The notes beneath the pieces are model-generated. The model was not told the origin of the DNA, did not search any database, and was given only the letters and a program-made list of their open reading frames with translations. This document shows positions 24,789-33,411 of a DNA stretch of 64,000 nucleotides, piece by piece; position 1 is the first letter of the stretch; every line of letters begins with the position of its first letter. The translations under genes were made by a program, and so were the position numbers. The DNA is taken from NCBI RefSeq assembly GCF_004916975.1, contig NZ_STGQ01000001.1:1-64000 (forward strand), in the 5' to 3' direction. This stretch comes from Paenibacillus dokdonensis. GTDB lineage: Bacteria; Bacillota; Bacilli; Paenibacillales; Paenibacillaceae.

Positions 24789-26313
24789 AGCACAAGTCGC
24801 CATGGTCATGAATCTGGATAAATGCATTGGCTGCCACACCTGCAGTGTGACCTGCAAGAGCACCTGGACGAACCGTCCGGGGGCCGAATATATGTGGTTC
24901 AATAACGTAGAAACGAAACCGGGTATCGGCTATCCCGTCCGGTGGGAGGATCAGGAGAAGTACAAGGGAGGCTGGATGCTGAAAAAGGGTAAGCTGCAGC
25001 TGAAATCAGGCAGCAGGCTGTCCAAAATCGCGCTTGGCAAAATCTTTTACAATCCTGATATGCCTGAAATGAAAGATTACTATGAGCCATGGACATATAA
25101 CTATGAACATCTGACGAATTCCGGCGAGAAAAAGCATCAGCCGGTCGCCCGTCCGCATTCTGCCGTGACCGGAGATAAGATGAATCTGGAATGGGGCCCG
25201 AACTGGGAAGATGATCTGGCTGGCGCGCATGTGACCGGACCCAAGGATCCTAATATAGAGAAGATTGAAGAAGAAATTCAGTTTAACTTCGAACAGGCAT
25301 TCATGATGTATCTGCCCCGCCTGTGCGAGCACTGCCTGAATCCTAGCTGCGTCGCATCCTGTCCTTCCGGAGCCATGTATAAGCGGGATGAGGACGGCAT
25401 CGTACTGGTGGACCAGGAGGCTTGCCGCGGCTGGCGGTATTGCATGACGGGCTGCCCTTACAAAAAGGTATATTTCAACTGGAAAACGAACAAGGCCGAG
25501 AAATGCACCTTCTGTTTCCCGAGAATTGAGGCAGGACTGCCAACGGTATGTTCAGAAACCTGCACGGGCCGCATCCGGTATTTGGGCGTTATGCTGTATG
25601 ATGCTGACCGGGTGCAGGAAGCGGCATCCACACCGGATGAAAAGGATTTGTATCAGGCGCAGTGCAGCCTGTTCCTGGATCCTAATGATCCAGCGGTTAT
25701 TGAACAGGCCCGCAAGGACGGTCTGACGGAAGAATGGATTGAGGCAGCTCAAAATTCGCCGGTATATAAACTGGCCATCGAATACAAGCTTGCCTTCCCG
25801 CTCCATCCCGAATACCGGACTTTGCCCATGGTATGGTATGTTCCGCCGCTCAGTCCGATCATGAATTACTTTGAGGGCCGGGATTCAATCGAGAACCCGG
25901 ACATGATTTTCCCGGCTATTGAAGAGATGCGTACACCGATTCAGTACTTGGCGAATCTGCTGACGGCAGGTGATACCGTTACCGTGAAGGAAGCCCTGCA
26001 AAAAATGGCCATGATGCGCTCATACATGCGTGCCGAGTCAACAGGTTCAGAATTTGATGAGTCGCGGCTCGCGCGGGTCGGTCTGACCACCCATCAAATG
26101 AAACAGATGTACCGGCTTCTCGCGATTGCGAAATACGACGACCGGTTTAAGGTCCCTACTTCACATAAAGAAAGCCATATGGATGTTTACCGTTCCCAAG
26201 GCTCGGAAGGCTTCGGGTCAAGCTGCAGCGGCTGTGGGCCGGCAAGCCCGCAGGGCAAGAGCGGCAAAGAACTGTATGAAGAAAACTTCTATGGGGGGAT
26301 CTGGCGTGATTAA
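24778..26313 (+). CDS. narH: Respiratory nitrate reductase, beta subunit
   Basis: A 511-residue iron-sulfur electron-transfer subunit linking NarI haems to NarG. Four Cys clusters are visible: CIGCHTCSVTCK near the N-terminus, CEHCLNPSCVASCPSG, CRGWRYCMTGCPYKK (the Trp-containing motif of the 3Fe-4S cluster) and CTFCFPRI...CSETCTGR. It starts with TTG preceded by GAGGTGG and overlaps the end of narG. The C-terminal tail is Ser/Gly/Cys-rich (FGSSCSGCGPASPQG), an extra pair of cysteines whose role is unknown. Confidence 0.97.
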   Translation: MKIKAQVAMVMNLDKCIGCHTCSVTCKSTWTNRPGAEYMWFNNVETKPGIGYPVRWEDQEKYKGGWMLKKGKLQLKSGSRLSKIALGKIFYNPDMPEMKDYYEPWTYNYEHLTNSGEKKHQPVARPHSAVTGDKMNLEWGPNWEDDLAGAHVTGPKDPNIEKIEEEIQFNFEQAFMMYLPRLCEHCLNPSCVASCPSGAMYKRDEDGIVLVDQEACRGWRYCMTGCPYKKVYFNWKTNKAEKCTFCFPRIEAGLPTVCSETCTGRIRYLGVMLYDADRVQEAASTPDEKDLYQAQCSLFLDPNDPAVIEQARKDGLTEEWIEAAQNSPVYKLAIEYKLAFPLHPEYRTLPMVWYVPPLSPIMNYFEGRDSIENPDMIFPAIEEMRTPIQYLANLLTAGDTVTVKEALQKMAMMRSYMRAESTGSEFDESRLARVGLTTHQMKQMYRLLAIAKYDDRFKVPTSHKESHMDVYRSQGSEGFGSSCSGCGPASPQGKSGKELYEENFYGGIWRD

Positions 26314-26884
26314 TTTCGGAAAGCTGCATGAATATAAAGATGTGTTCGGATTTTTTGCCCAGATGCTCACCTATCCGGAAAAGCTGGATTTTCATCCGTC
26401 AGTCATGGAGGAGTCTCTGGACTCCTCCCATCCTGCCTATGCATCGGTTCGAACCTACTGGGATCTCACGCATGAATACAGCATGGAACAAATTGAGGAG
26501 TTGTATGTTCAGACCTTTGATTTTCAGAAAAAGTCTACTTTATATATGACATATTCTAAATTCGAAGAGGGCAGGGAACGTGGGCAGATGCTTGCCAGAC
26601 TTAAGGAGACGTATCAGCTGTTCGGCCTGGATATCATGAGCTCGGAGCTCTCTGATTACCTGCCCCTCATGTGTGAATTTTTGTATGCTGCTCAGTGGCA
26701 GGGACATGAGAAAGAAGCAGCGGAAAGCCTGGAATTGATGATTGCGGTCATGGAGGACGGAACCTATCATCTTCTGAAAGCTTTAGAGAAGTTTAATAGC
26801 CCTTATTTTCATCTCATTCAAGGTCTCCGCGAGACGTTCAAAGCATGCATCATTCAGGAGGCTGCCGCGCATGAGCATGATTGA
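26306..26884 (+). CDS. narJ: Nitrate reductase assembly chaperone
   Basis: A 192-residue helical TorD-like chaperone needed to insert the Mo cofactor into NarG; it is not part of the final enzyme. Features: VFGFFAQMLTYPE, YVQTFDFQKKSTLYMTY and DYLPLMCEFL. The GTG at 26306 is chosen because GGGGGGAT lies six bases upstream and narH ends eight bases later (overlap). Overlaps narI by 14 bases. Confidence 0.93.
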   Translation: MINFGKLHEYKDVFGFFAQMLTYPEKLDFHPSVMEESLDSSHPAYASVRTYWDLTHEYSMEQIEELYVQTFDFQKKSTLYMTYSKFEEGRERGQMLARLKETYQLFGLDIMSSELSDYLPLMCEFLYAAQWQGHEKEAAESLELMIAVMEDGTYHLLKALEKFNSPYFHLIQGLRETFKACIIQEAAAHEHD

Positions 26885-27563
26885 TCAGTTTCTGTGGGTC
26901 ATCTTTCCCTACGTATGTGTTGCAGTCTTCATAGTCGGCCATATATACCGCTACCGCACAGATCAATTCAACTGGACGGCAAAGTCCAGCGAGTTTATTG
27001 AGAAAAAGAAGCTTAAGCTGGGCAGCCTGATGTTCCATCTGGGCATCATACCGGTCATCGGCGGTCACGTGGCAGGCCTTGGCATTCCCGAATCCTGGAT
27101 GGAGGCGGTAGGGGTCAGTGACCATATGTATCACATCGGGGCGGTATATATCGGAAGTGCCTTCGGTTTCTTAACGCTGGCGGGTATGATTTTGCTCACC
27201 TCCCGTAGATTTACGATTAAAAATGTCCGCCAGCTCAGCACCGCATCCGATATGATTGTCAATGTTCTGCTGCTGTTTATTGTATTCATGGGGATGTATA
27301 GCACGCTGGTTTCCAATGCGATTCAGCCGGATTTCAATTACCGGGAAAGCATTTCAGTCTGGTTCCGGGATCTGTTTATTTTACGGCCGGATGCTTCACT
27401 GATGGAAAATGTACCTTTGTCTTTTAAAATTCATATGCTTGCGGGTTTTGGTATTTTCGCACTGTGGCCGTTTACCCGCCTGGTGCATGTGTGGAGCGTT
27501 CCGTTGAATTATGCAGGCAGAAGATATATCCTGTATAGAAAGCACCGCAAATATGAATCGTAG
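26871..27563 (+). CDS. narI: Respiratory nitrate reductase, gamma subunit (cytochrome b)
   Basis: A 230-residue membrane protein with five hydrophobic segments binding two b haems through conserved histidines (MFHLGIIPVIGGHVAG in helix 2; FKIHMLAGF and RLVHVWSVP in helix 5). It takes electrons from menaquinol. AGGAGG lies nine bases before the ATG. Last gene of narGHJI; followed by a short hairpin before nreA. Confidence 0.96.
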   Translation: MSMIDQFLWVIFPYVCVAVFIVGHIYRYRTDQFNWTAKSSEFIEKKKLKLGSLMFHLGIIPVIGGHVAGLGIPESWMEAVGVSDHMYHIGAVYIGSAFGFLTLAGMILLTSRRFTIKNVRQLSTASDMIVNVLLLFIVFMGMYSTLVSNAIQPDFNYRESISVWFRDLFILRPDASLMENVPLSFKIHMLAGFGIFALWPFTRLVHVWSVPLNYAGRRYILYRKHRKYES

Positions 27564-27568
27564 ATGAG

Positions 27569-27590
27569 AGAAGGCGAAGAGCCTTCTTTT
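27569..27590 (+). terminator. Weak terminator between narI and nreA
   Basis: Stem AGAAGGC/GCCTTCT with loop GAAGA and a short T-run (TTT). Probably partial, letting some transcripts reach nreABC. Confidence 0.6.
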
Positions 27591-27612
27591 CTACGTCAGA
27601 GGAGTTATCGCT

Positions 27613-28077
27613 ATGATGAATCAGCCGATCTTTCATTACCAAGAGGAAATTGACGGGCTCCGGGATCGGTTTCAATTCGACTTCGTGTCCATGGCATTGG
27701 TGCAGCCGGCTGAGGACCGATTCGTATTAACCTGGCAGTTTGCTTCTGGAAATATCAATGATCGTTACAAGCGCATTGTTCTCCATTCCGGCAAAGGAAT
27801 CGCGGGGATTGTATTTAAGACGGGTAAGCCGATGCTTATTCAAAATGTGAATACGGATATTGAATCGCGGGATTTGTTTAATTACCCCATCATTGTTGCG
27901 GAGCAGCTAAAAAGCCTTGGAGCTGTGCCGCTGTGGGATGGTACTCGTGTTATGGGAGTTTTGCTCGTGGGATACCGCGCGGAAAATCGGTTGAATAAAG
28001 CTTCCTTTGACATATTTCAAGAAGGGCTCGGAACAGCCTTTGGGGCTTTTTGCGCCAAGGAGGTGTCGCAGCCTTGA
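27613..28077 (+). CDS. nreA: NreA, GAF-domain nitrate sensor
   Basis: A 154-residue single GAF-domain protein (LHSGKGIAGIVFKTGKPMLI, LGAVPLWDGTRVMGVLLVG). In Staphylococcus, NreA binds nitrate and controls phosphorylation of NreB. AGGAG lies eight bases before the ATG. The stop overlaps the TTG start of nreB by four bases. Placement directly before an NreB with an intact Fe-S motif supports the assignment. Confidence 0.88.
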   Translation: MMNQPIFHYQEEIDGLRDRFQFDFVSMALVQPAEDRFVLTWQFASGNINDRYKRIVLHSGKGIAGIVFKTGKPMLIQNVNTDIESRDLFNYPIIVAEQLKSLGAVPLWDGTRVMGVLLVGYRAENRLNKASFDIFQEGLGTAFGAFCAKEVSQP

Positions 28078-29153
28078 TTCAAATGACAGATGAGCATTTA
28101 AGCGAGCTGCTTAGAAAAATGTATGTAAACAGCATGGAAGCGATTTTTTTTATTGATGAAAAGGGCAGCGTAGTCGCCATGAATCCGGCGGCAGAAAGCA
28201 TTCTCGACATCGAAGTGATCGAGCGGATGCATGCCGGCGTGGATGATTCCTTTTGCCAAACCTGTAAGGGCTATACGGATGAAAAGGATCAAATGGCCTG
28301 CTCCAAATGTTATTTGGACTATCCGAAGGGGGACTTTTCCTCGTTTCAGGTTTATCTCAAGACTCGCGGCGAAGGGGTTGTTCCTTATGCAGCCAGCTAT
28401 CATACCATTGATGAGGACCGGGGCATTCGGGTGTTAATGCTTTTGGATTTGACGAAGCAGCAGAAGACGCAGGAGATGCTTCAGCGCTCGAATTTACTTA
28501 AATATGTTATAAAAGCGCAGGAGGATGAGCGAAAACGAATATCCCGGGAGCTTCATGACAGTGTGGCCCAGGAGCTGCTCAGCTCGCTTGTTGACCTGCG
28601 CGTCGTTAAGTATATGAATGTAGAAGAAGACGTAATGAGGAAGCTGCAGCAGACCGAGGTCTCCTTGACCCGGCTGCTTGATGATATCCGTCATTTGTCG
28701 GTTGAGCTTCGGCCATCCTCATTGGATGATTTGGGACTTGAGGCTGCGTTTCGCTCACATTTTAAATGGATCGGGAAAAACTACGGGCTCCTGGTGAATT
28801 TCTCCGCGGAGCTGTCGGCAGCCAGATATGGCAGCGAGATCGAAACCGTGGTATACCGCGTGTGCCAGGAAGCCGTGCTGAATGCGCTGAAGTATGCGGG
28901 CACGGATGAGGTACATGTCCGGTTATGCGAAGAGAACGGCAGTCTTCAGCTGACCGTCAAGGATGACGGGGCCGGTTTTAACATGAATTACAGCGAAGCC
29001 AAAGGCACCGGTCTCGGCCTATACGGAATGCGTGAGCGCGCCGAGCTTGTCGACGGCCAGTTTATGCTGAATTCCGCTCCCGGCGAAGGAACAACGGTGG
29101 AGCTCCGCATTCCATTATCACAGGATAACAAGAGGGAGGCCGATGTACGATGA
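28074..29153 (+). CDS. nreB: NreB, oxygen-sensing Fe-S histidine kinase
   Basis: A 359-residue cytoplasmic kinase. The N-terminal PAS domain carries C61-X2-C64-X11-C76-X2-C79, exactly the spacing that binds the oxygen-labile 4Fe-4S cluster in staphylococcal NreB. HisKA_3 follows with the phospho-acceptor in [15 protein letters not shown], then HATPase_c ([23 protein letters not shown]). No membrane segment. Start TTG 28074 has AAGGAGGTG eight bases upstream and overlaps the nreA stop. Active without oxygen, it phosphorylates NreC, whose ATG overlaps its stop. Confidence 0.95.
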   Translation: MIQMTDEHLSELLRKMYVNSMEAIFFIDEKGSVVAMNPAAESILDIEVIERMHAGVDDSFCQTCKGYTDEKDQMACSKCYLDYPKGDFSSFQVYLKTRGEGVVPYAASYHTIDEDRGIRVLMLLDLTKQQKTQEMLQRSNLLKYVIKAQEDERKRISRELHDSVAQELLSSLVDLRVVKYMNVEEDVMRKLQQTEVSLTRLLDDIRHLSVELRPSSLDDLGLEAAFRSHFKWIGKNYGLLVNFSAELSAARYGSEIETVVYRVCQEAVLNALKYAGTDEVHVRLCEENGSLQLTVKDDGAGFNMNYSEAKGTGLGLYGMRERAELVDGQFMLNSAPGEGTTVELRIPLSQDNKREADVR

Positions 29154-29797
29154 AAATTGTCATAGCAGATGATCATGCGGTGGTCCGAAGCGGCTTCTCC
29201 ATGATCCTGAACTATCAGGAGGATATGGAGGTCGTCGCGACGGCGGCTGACGGCATTGAGGCTTACACGATGGTGGCGAAGCATCAACCCGATGTGCTGC
29301 TGATGGATCTCAGTATGCCTCCTGGCGAAAGCGGCCTGATTGCCACCGGTAAGATCAGCAGTGATTTTCCGGGAACAAAAATACTGATTTTAACGATGTA
29401 TGACGATGATGATTACCTGTTTCATGTGCTTAAAAACGGGGCTTCCGGTTATGTGCTCAAAAATGCGCCCGATGAAGAGCTGGTCTCGGCCATCCGCATG
29501 GTACATAAGGGAGGTACCTATATCCATCCACAGATGGCGACTTCGCTTGTAAGGGAATTTATCAAAAAGGACAGCGAGAGCGCGGACAATGATCCGTTTA
29601 ACAGCTTGTCCAAACGTGAGGTTGAGATCCTGCCCTTGATTGCCAAGGGCTATGGCAACAAGGAAATCGCGGAAAAGCTGTTCGTATCGGTTAAGACGGT
29701 GGAGGCTCACAAGGCCAAGATCATGGAAAAGCTGAATCTGAAGAGCCGGCCGGAGCTGGTTGAATACGCGCTAAAGAAAAAACTGCTGGATTTCTAG
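29150..29797 (+). CDS. nreC: NreC, response regulator of nitrate respiration
   Basis: A 215-residue NarL/FixJ regulator: receiver domain with [14 protein letters not shown] and phospho-acceptor Asp in [10 protein letters not shown], then a LuxR-type HTH ([33 protein letters not shown]). Phosphorylated NreC activates nar genes in Staphylococcus. Overlaps nreB by ATGA. Palindromes upstream of narG and narK in this window are its probable targets. Confidence 0.94.
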   Translation: MKIVIADDHAVVRSGFSMILNYQEDMEVVATAADGIEAYTMVAKHQPDVLLMDLSMPPGESGLIATGKISSDFPGTKILILTMYDDDDYLFHVLKNGASGYVLKNAPDEELVSAIRMVHKGGTYIHPQMATSLVREFIKKDSESADNDPFNSLSKREVEILPLIAKGYGNKEIAEKLFVSVKTVEAHKAKIMEKLNLKSRPELVEYALKKKLLDF

Positions 29798-29813
29798 TAT
29801 CCCTTAAGGGATA
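29798..29813. repeat. 16-bp perfect palindrome after nreC
   Basis: TATCCCTTAAGGGATA begins at the base after the nreC stop codon. It shares the AGGGA/TCCCT core of the nar motifs and lies about 105 bases before the expected narK transcript start. Confidence 0.7.
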
Positions 29814-29836
29814 GGAGAGGTCCCTGCTGCTTGATA

Positions 29837-29903
29837 TAGGGAAGTTCCCTGACGAGGTTCAGGGAACTTCCCTATTATCTTTGTGAATGCAGGCACTTAC
29901 AAT
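29837..29903 (+). promoter_or_regulatory. narK promoter with two tandem palindromic sites
   Basis: Two 13-bp palindromes, AGGGAAGTTCCCT (29838-29850) and AGGGAACTTCCCT (29861-29873), centred 23 bases apart, directly upstream of a TTATCT (29875-29880) and TACAAT (29898-29903) pair with 17-base spacing. Centres fall near -43 and -66. Together the sites also form a perfect 15-bp hairpin (TAGGGAAGTTCCCTG with its complement), which may double as the nreC terminator although the T-run is weak. Confidence 0.6.
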
Positions 29904-29958
29904 AGGAGATGGGGATCAACAAAACTGCCATTCATTACGTTCAGAAAAGGTGATTGGA

Positions 29959-31512
29959 ATGATCAAAAAAATGCAGCTGCCGCTGCAGACAATGAATTTG
30001 GTGCTTGGCTTTATGGTATGGGTCATCATCTCCGCGCTGCTGCCGTTTATTCGGGAGGACATCTCCATCCCGGCGGACCGGCTCGCGATCCTGACGGCGA
30101 TTCCGGTAGTACTGGGCTCGGTTCTGCGTTTGCCGCTAGGGTATTACGCCAACGTGGTTGGCGCACGAATTGTTTTCATAGCCAGCTTTATACTGCTGCT
30201 GTTTCCGGTATATTTTATCAGCACGGCTTCATCCTTTACGTCTCTCGTGATCGGAGGCTTGTTCCTCGGAGTCGGGGGCGCCGTGTTCTCCGTTGGTGTG
30301 ACTTCGCTTCCTAAATATTATTCAAAAGAAAAGCTGGGGCTAGTGAACGGGATTTACGGGATGGGCAATGTCGGTACGGCAATCACTACGTTCGCTGCAC
30401 CTGTTATTGCTACCCAAATCGGATGGTCCAGAACCGTTCAGTTATATTTGATTCTGCTGCTTATTTTCGCCGTATTGAACGTATTCATGGGAGACCGCAA
30501 AGAAACGAAGGTCAAGACGCCTCTGATGGAACAAATCAAGGGAGTCTATAAAAATGAAAAACTGTGGTTTTTCTCTCTGTTCTATTTCATCACGTTCGGT
30601 TCATTTGTAGCCTTTACGGTGTATCTGCCAAACTTTTTGGTGACGAATTTTGAGCTGGCAAAGGTTGACGCGGGCATGCGGACCGCAGGCTTTATCGTGG
30701 TCGCCACCTTTTTGCGCCCGGTTGGCGGCTGGCTTGCGGATAAATTCAAACCGCTGTTCTTGTTAATGGGGGTATTTATCGGTCTCACAATTGCAGCCAT
30801 TCTACTAGCCTTTTCACCATCTATTGGCTTGTACACAGTCGGATGCTTAACCATCGCGGTTTGCGCCGGTCTTGGAAACGGGATCATCTTCAAGCTCGTG
30901 CCTTTCTATTTCAACAAACAAGCCGGCATTACGAACGGTATTGTGTCCATGATGGGCGGACTGGGAGGATTCTTCCCGCCGCTGATGCTCTCCTTTATCC
31001 ACTCGGTTACCGGCCAGTATTCCATTGGATTTATGGCATTATCGCAGGTAGCGCTTGCCAGTCTGGTTATCGTTGTGTGGATGTATTTTCAGGATAAATT
31101 AGCGGTATCCTCCGAGGTATTTAACTCTACCGGTCAAGGGATTCTGGTCACAGACCTGAAAGGAAGAATTAATGCCGTCAATCCTGCCTTCACAAAGCTT
31201 ACGGGATATACGGAGGAAGAAGTGATCGGCAAAAATCCGAGTGTACTGAAATCCGGCCGTCAATCCACTGATTTCTACAACATCATGTGGGCTGAAATCA
31301 AAGAGCAGGGAAGCTGGCAGGGGGAAATTTGGAACCGCAGAAAGAATGGCGAGGAATATTTAGAGCTATTAACCATTAATGCGGTAAAAGATGAATCAGG
31401 TGACATTATTCAGTACGTGGGCACCTTTAGCGATATCACCTTTAATCCGCCCGGCAGTCATTTGGGCGTAGGAAACAAGAAGCTCATGAGCACTCCACAG
31501 CTGCGGGGTTAG
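29959..31512 (+). CDS. narK: NarK-type nitrate/nitrite transporter with C-terminal PAS domain
   Basis: A 517-residue fusion. Residues 1-380 form a 12-segment MFS transporter of the nitrate/nitrite porter family, with both glycine-rich nitrate signatures (LPKYYSKEKLGLVNGIYGMG and NKQAGITNGIVSMMGGLGG). Residues about 385-490 are a PAS domain (GILVTDLKGRINAVNPAFTK, LTGYTEEEVIGKNPSVLKSG, RRKNGEEYLELLTINAV, IQYVGTFSDIT). NarK proteins normally end after helix 12. Start ATG 29959 follows AAAGGTGAT. No frameshift separates the parts. First gene of a narK-moaA-ywiC unit. Confidence 0.93.
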   Translation: MIKKMQLPLQTMNLVLGFMVWVIISALLPFIREDISIPADRLAILTAIPVVLGSVLRLPLGYYANVVGARIVFIASFILLLFPVYFISTASSFTSLVIGGLFLGVGGAVFSVGVTSLPKYYSKEKLGLVNGIYGMGNVGTAITTFAAPVIATQIGWSRTVQLYLILLLIFAVLNVFMGDRKETKVKTPLMEQIKGVYKNEKLWFFSLFYFITFGSFVAFTVYLPNFLVTNFELAKVDAGMRTAGFIVVATFLRPVGGWLADKFKPLFLLMGVFIGLTIAAILLAFSPSIGLYTVGCLTIAVCAGLGNGIIFKLVPFYFNKQAGITNGIVSMMGGLGGFFPPLMLSFIHSVTGQYSIGFMALSQVALASLVIVVWMYFQDKLAVSSEVFNSTGQGILVTDLKGRINAVNPAFTKLTGYTEEEVIGKNPSVLKSGRQSTDFYNIMWAEIKEQGSWQGEIWNRRKNGEEYLELLTINAVKDESGDIIQYVGTFSDITFNPPGSHLGVGNKKLMSTPQLRG

Positions 31513-31549
31513 AAGCGGGCAGAGGAGCACCAAGAAAGGAAGCGAGAAC

Positions 31550-32566
31550 ATGACAGGGAATCCCATGATAGATCCGTTGTCACGGCCGATGCGCGATCTG
31601 CGGATTTCCGTGACGGACCGTTGTAATTTCCGCTGTGCTTACTGCATGCCGAAGGAAATCTTTGGAGATGATTATGCATTTATGCCAAAGGATCAGCTGC
31701 TGTCATGGGAGGAAATTGCCCGTCTGGCCCGGTTATATGCTTCACTTGGTATCCGAAAGATCCGCCTGACCGGGGGTGAACCCCTGCTGCGGCGGGGGCT
31801 TCCCGAGCTTGTACGGATGCTGACAGCGATTCAGGGAATCGAAGATATCGGCTGTACGACGAATGGGCTCCTGCTCGGACAGCAGGCAGAGAGTCTGTAC
31901 GATGCAGGACTCCGCCGGGTGAATGTCAGCCTGGACGCGCTGAATCCGGAGCTGTTCGGTCATATCAATGGCCGTGGTATTAAACCGTCAATCATTCTCC
32001 GCAATATGGAGATTGCCAGGGAGACCGGATTCGAGGTCAAAGTGAATATGGTTGTGCAAAAGGGTGTCAACGATCAGGAGATTCTTCCGATGGCGGCTTA
32101 CTTTAAGAAACTGGGCATCACGCTCTGCTTCATCGAATTTATGGATGTGGGCAATGACAACAGTTGGAGTCTGCAGCGCGTGGTAACGAAAAAGGAAATT
32201 TTTGAAATGTTAGGCGGAGCAGAGGAGCTTGTACCGGCTGCGCCCCGTTTTCCCGGAGAAGTGGCCAAACGCTTCCGCTACAAGGACGGAGAGGCAGAGG
32301 TCGGCTTTATTTCATCCGTATCGGAAGCCTTCTGTTCCTCCTGTACGAGGTTGCGATTGTCTTCGGACGGCAAAATATATACCTGCCTTTTTGCCTCCAA
32401 AGGCTATGATCTTCGCACACTCCTTCGCGGCGGTGCAACGGATGAAGAGCTGCTTGCGGCCATCCGCGGGGTGTGGGCGAAGCGAGAAGACCGATACTCG
32501 GAAGAGCGGACGGAGCAAACGGCATCGAAGCGGAAGAAAATAGGGATGTCCTATATCGGCGGCTGA
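31550..32566 (+). CDS. moaA: GTP 3',8-cyclase, molybdenum cofactor biosynthesis
   Basis: A 338-residue radical SAM enzyme for the first step of Moco synthesis, supplying the cofactor of NarG. N-terminal CX3CX2C cluster in TDRCNFRCAYCMP; SAM-binding LTGGEPLLR; second C-terminal cluster in CSSCTRLRLSSDGKIYTCLF; conserved terminal GG (SYIGG). Preceded by AAGGAAGCGAG and 37 bases after narK. Other moa/moe genes are not in this window. Confidence 0.96.
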   Translation: MTGNPMIDPLSRPMRDLRISVTDRCNFRCAYCMPKEIFGDDYAFMPKDQLLSWEEIARLARLYASLGIRKIRLTGGEPLLRRGLPELVRMLTAIQGIEDIGCTTNGLLLGQQAESLYDAGLRRVNVSLDALNPELFGHINGRGIKPSIILRNMEIARETGFEVKVNMVVQKGVNDQEILPMAAYFKKLGITLCFIEFMDVGNDNSWSLQRVVTKKEIFEMLGGAEELVPAAPRFPGEVAKRFRYKDGEAEVGFISSVSEAFCSSCTRLRLSSDGKIYTCLFASKGYDLRTLLRGGATDEELLAAIRGVWAKREDRYSEERTEQTASKRKKIGMSYIGG

Positions 32567-32623
32567 CAGATGTTGATCGGAACCGTGAACAGCCAGCCAA
32601 GGAAAAAAAGGGGCGGAAGATCA

Positions 32624-33349
32624 ATGAAAAAGACAAGCATTGTCATTCCAAGAGAGCATGGGGGCTGGGCAATGGTCAGCATGCCCTTTATCATCAGCAT
32701 GATGGCGGCGAAGCCCGTCCTTCTGCATCTTCCGCTATTTCTGGCCTGGATGTTCCTGTATTTGTCATCGTATCCGCTGATGCAGGCTTTGAAAAAGACA
32801 ACCAAGCAGAGCCTATGGCTTCGTTGGGGAGCAGGTTATGCAGCCGCCGCCGTTTTGTGCCTCATTCCGGTACTGCTGGTGGAGCCTTGGCTATTCAGGT
32901 TTGCCCCTATCCTAATTCTGCTGATTCTCATCAATGTATGGCATGTCCGCCACAAGGCCGAGCGGGCCCTGTTGAACGATATTTGCGCGATTATGCTCTT
33001 TTGTACGGGAGGTGCCGCGGCGTACCTGCTTGGAGGAGGGACATGGGACAGGGAGCTGGCAGATGTCCTGCTGTTCAATTTCTTGTATTTTACCGGGACT
33101 GTGTTCTTCGTCAAATCCGTATTCCGTGAGCGAAAAAATAAACGGTGGACGATCTATGCAAAGGTCTATCATTGCATCTCATTCGTATTGCCGCTGTTCA
33201 CGCTCAGTCCTTGGATGTGTATTCCTTTTGTTTATCCGTTGATCAAGACATGGATGTACTCCGGCAAGCCGTTGAAGCCGATGAGGGTTGGTATCATGGA
33301 GATTTTCGGTTCTGTTCAATTTCTGATTCTTTCACTGGTACTGCTGTAA
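32624..33349 (+). CDS. ywiC: YwiC-like membrane protein
   Basis: A 241-residue membrane protein with about seven hydrophobic segments and the N-terminal family motif IPREHGGWAM. YwiC of Bacillus subtilis lies in its nar/fnr region and this copy closes the narK-moaA unit, so the link with nitrate respiration is conserved, but its biochemical role is unknown. Start ATG 32624 has GGGGCGGAAG upstream; a longer in-frame start at 32570 lacks a ribosome site. Confidence 0.85.
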   Translation: MKKTSIVIPREHGGWAMVSMPFIISMMAAKPVLLHLPLFLAWMFLYLSSYPLMQALKKTTKQSLWLRWGAGYAAAAVLCLIPVLLVEPWLFRFAPILILLILINVWHVRHKAERALLNDICAIMLFCTGGAAAYLLGGGTWDRELADVLLFNFLYFTGTVFFVKSVFRERKNKRWTIYAKVYHCISFVLPLFTLSPWMCIPFVYPLIKTWMYSGKPLKPMRVGIMEIFGSVQFLILSLVLL

Positions 33350-33352
33350 GTG

Positions 33353-33390
33353 AAAAAGCTGTCCGAATATTCTTCGGACAGCTTTTTTTT
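33353..33390. terminator. Bidirectional terminator between ywiC and clpP
   Basis: Arms AAAAAGCTGTCCGAA/TTCGGACAGCTTTTT, loop TATTC, T8 on the plus strand. Confidence 0.95.
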
Positions 33391-33411
33391 GATTCATCAA
33401 CGCATTGATCT

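Noticed and set aside
24147..24902. 251-codon minus-strand ORF
   Set aside because: Antisense of the narG 3' end and narH start; no ribosome site or domain.
26126..26305. 60-residue N-terminal extension of NarJ
   Set aside because: Open frame only; it overlaps the narH coding end and lacks a ribosome site, and NarJ proteins begin near the GTG at 26306.
32473..33129. 218-codon plus-strand ORF in moaA-ywiC
   Set aside because: Out-of-frame shadow overlapping the ends of two well supported genes.
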